DNA from: Xanthoparmelia taractica
Lineage: Eukaryota > Ascomycota > Lecanoromycetes > Lecanorales > Parmeliaceae
Length of the DNA: 46,910 nt
Direction of reading: 5' to 3'
Assembly: GCA_033085395.1 (NCBI GenBank)
Contig: JANQBS010000285.1
Location: 1 to 46,910, forward strand
The notes beneath the pieces are model-generated. The model ran no database searches, was not told the DNA's origin, and saw only the letters and a list, made by a program, of their open reading frames with translations. A program made the translations under genes and the position numbers. Shown piece after piece: positions 45,846 through 46,910 of the stretch. Numbering within the stretch: position 1 is the first letter of the stretch; every line of letters begins with the position of its first letter.

Positions 45846-45991
45846 TATATCTACCCACGGCTGACCGAACTAATTTCTATCTCTGTCAAATTATATACTC
45901 GACTGAGTTCGGGCGGGGGGGGGGGAGAAATAGTTCGACACGGGTTATAGCTTGGCCGAGGTAGAAATTAGTTCGGCCGTAGTTAGATATA
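45846..45991. mobile_element. MITE-like element with about 35 bp inverted ends
   Basis: The left end TATATCTACCCACGG plus ACCGAACTAATTTCTATCTC (45846-45883) is matched in reverse by the right end (about 45957-45991), whose complement reads TATATCTAACTACGG then CCGAACTAATTTCTAC. The two arms differ by a few transitions and a 3-4 bp gap. The total is about 146 bp with no coding capacity, and the interior includes a run of G. TA-rich flanks hide the target-site duplication. Confidence 0.7.
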
Positions 45992-46677
45992 TCCTAAGGA
46001 TATACGACTTATATAGAGACTTCATTGGGGATAGAAAACATAGCTAGTAATCTATTAAATAGATTAAATTTAGGCTTCGAGTTCACGTTGTATACTAATA
46101 ACCTAAGATATATGCTAAGTACATATCTAATAGACTATAAAGTATCGTCTCGAAACCTGTATTTCGTATTATATAGCTCTATTTCGTAGGATATATAGTA
46201 TACTCTATACATATACTAAGTATATGTATAGACCTTATTCGAGGTAAGAAATTATTTAGCCGTATGGAGTACCGTATGGGCTCCATATGAGTTCAAATAA
46301 GGTGCGCCTTCTATGAAGCGCGGCACCCGAACCCATGACCAATATTTTTGATTCTATAGTACAATTGGAAAGCGCCCTCATAGAAATAGATACACTAGAG
46401 AGATTTAGTAGCTAATTTAAAAGAGTAATTTAAAACTAAAAAGAATAATAGTTCTATAAGCTAACTATATATAGTAGTTATTAGTCTCGTCAAGAGTCTA
46501 GATTTTAAATTAATAGTTTATACTATAAGATACTAATTTAAAAGTCTAATTATTCTATTAGATCTTAGCGTAGCTACTTTATTAAATATAAGATACTAAT
46601 TTAAAAGTCTTCTTTTATATATACTATTTCTAATATTAATATACTAGATTTAAGATCTATAAGAAAGTTTTAATTAC

Positions 46678-46910
46678 GGTTCGGAAAGGTGTGGTATATT
46701 TGATGATATGGGACCAGTTTTTCGAATACCATATCGAAAGATATGAGATATCCCATACTCCCATTGAGTTTTTAATAAATATATTACGTGATATTTTTTT
46801 ATATTCTAAAAATACATAAAAAGTTTAAGCGGACGCTTATGTAATTATAAAATTCTATAAATAGATTAAAAAGATATAATTTTTTTAAAAAAAGTTAAAA
46901 AAAAGTTAAA
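46678..46910. mobile_element. Second copy of the small repeat, cut by the window end
   Basis: From 46678 the sequence aligns colinearly with 42184-42418: the same TCGGAAAGGTGTGGTATATT start, the TTTTTCGAATACCATATCGA core and the following AT-rich part. Differences are mostly G/A and C/T transitions, as RIP would give. The right end would lie beyond the window. Confidence 0.75.

Larger units (their letters stand above)
45535..46910. other. Repeat-bearing and AT-rich region to the window end
   Basis: Upstream of the sulfotransferase-like gene. After a possible first exon at 45778 and a MITE-like element, the sequence becomes strongly AT-rich from about 46.0 kb to the end, with no open frame. 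A run of G lies near 45914-45925. Confidence 0.5.

Overview
The window looks like chromosomal DNA from a filamentous ascomycete (Pezizomycotina). Genes are interrupted by 48-80 bp introns with GTRNGY donors and CTAAC/CTGAC-like branch points. The recognised families are those of moulds: a sepA/Bni1-type formin, a CFEM protein, a GLEYA/PA14 adhesin, an F-box/LRR-like protein and a highly reducing polyketide synthase (HR-PKS). Two AT-rich blocks look like repeats mutated by repeat-induced point mutation (RIP). I cannot name the species or class. Coordinates of multi-exon genes are gene spans; exon boundaries are my own reading of splice sites and are given in the evidence.

Layout. 1-3.5 kb: small uncharacterised genes and a possible broken ORF. 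3.5-13.3 kb: a divergent pair, cytochrome P450 (minus) and HR-PKS (plus), sharing a 403 bp promoter; the PKS frame carries two in-frame stop codons and a decayed methyltransferase domain. 14.4-16 kb: an F-box protein. 16.6-19.8 kb: a divergent housekeeping pair, MSS1 (mitochondrial tRNA-modifying GTPase) and MAK16 (60S ribosome biogenesis). 20.8-21.3 kb: a probable relic of a GMC oxidoreductase. 22.5-23.5 kb: a GPI-anchored CFEM protein. 23.5-25.6 kb: gene-free, with G-rich and simple repeats. 25.6-26.1 kb: a small membrane protein on minus. 26.8-32.3 kb: the formin. 33.1-35.0 kb: a secreted FAD oxidase of the berberine-bridge family. 36.6-39.5 kb: a repeat-rich secreted adhesin. 40.4 kb: an intron-containing tRNA-Glu. 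41.2-44.2 kb: an AT-rich element with TA-flanked terminal inverted repeats that contain a telomere-like motif, hosting a smaller inverted-repeat element. 44.6-45.5 kb: a sulfotransferase-like P-loop protein ending at a stop that looks premature. 45.8-46.9 kb: a MITE-like element and another AT-rich block that begins a second copy of the small repeat.

How it fits together. The P450 and HR-PKS look like a two-gene secondary-metabolite locus whose synthase is now broken, or is mis-assembled. Both PKS stops and the stop in the sulfotransferase-like gene can be explained by one C-to-T change in a CpA context, the dinucleotide favoured by RIP. Formin, MSS1, MAK16 and tRNA-Glu are core genes. The CFEM protein, the adhesin and the FAD oxidase belong to the cell surface and secretome.
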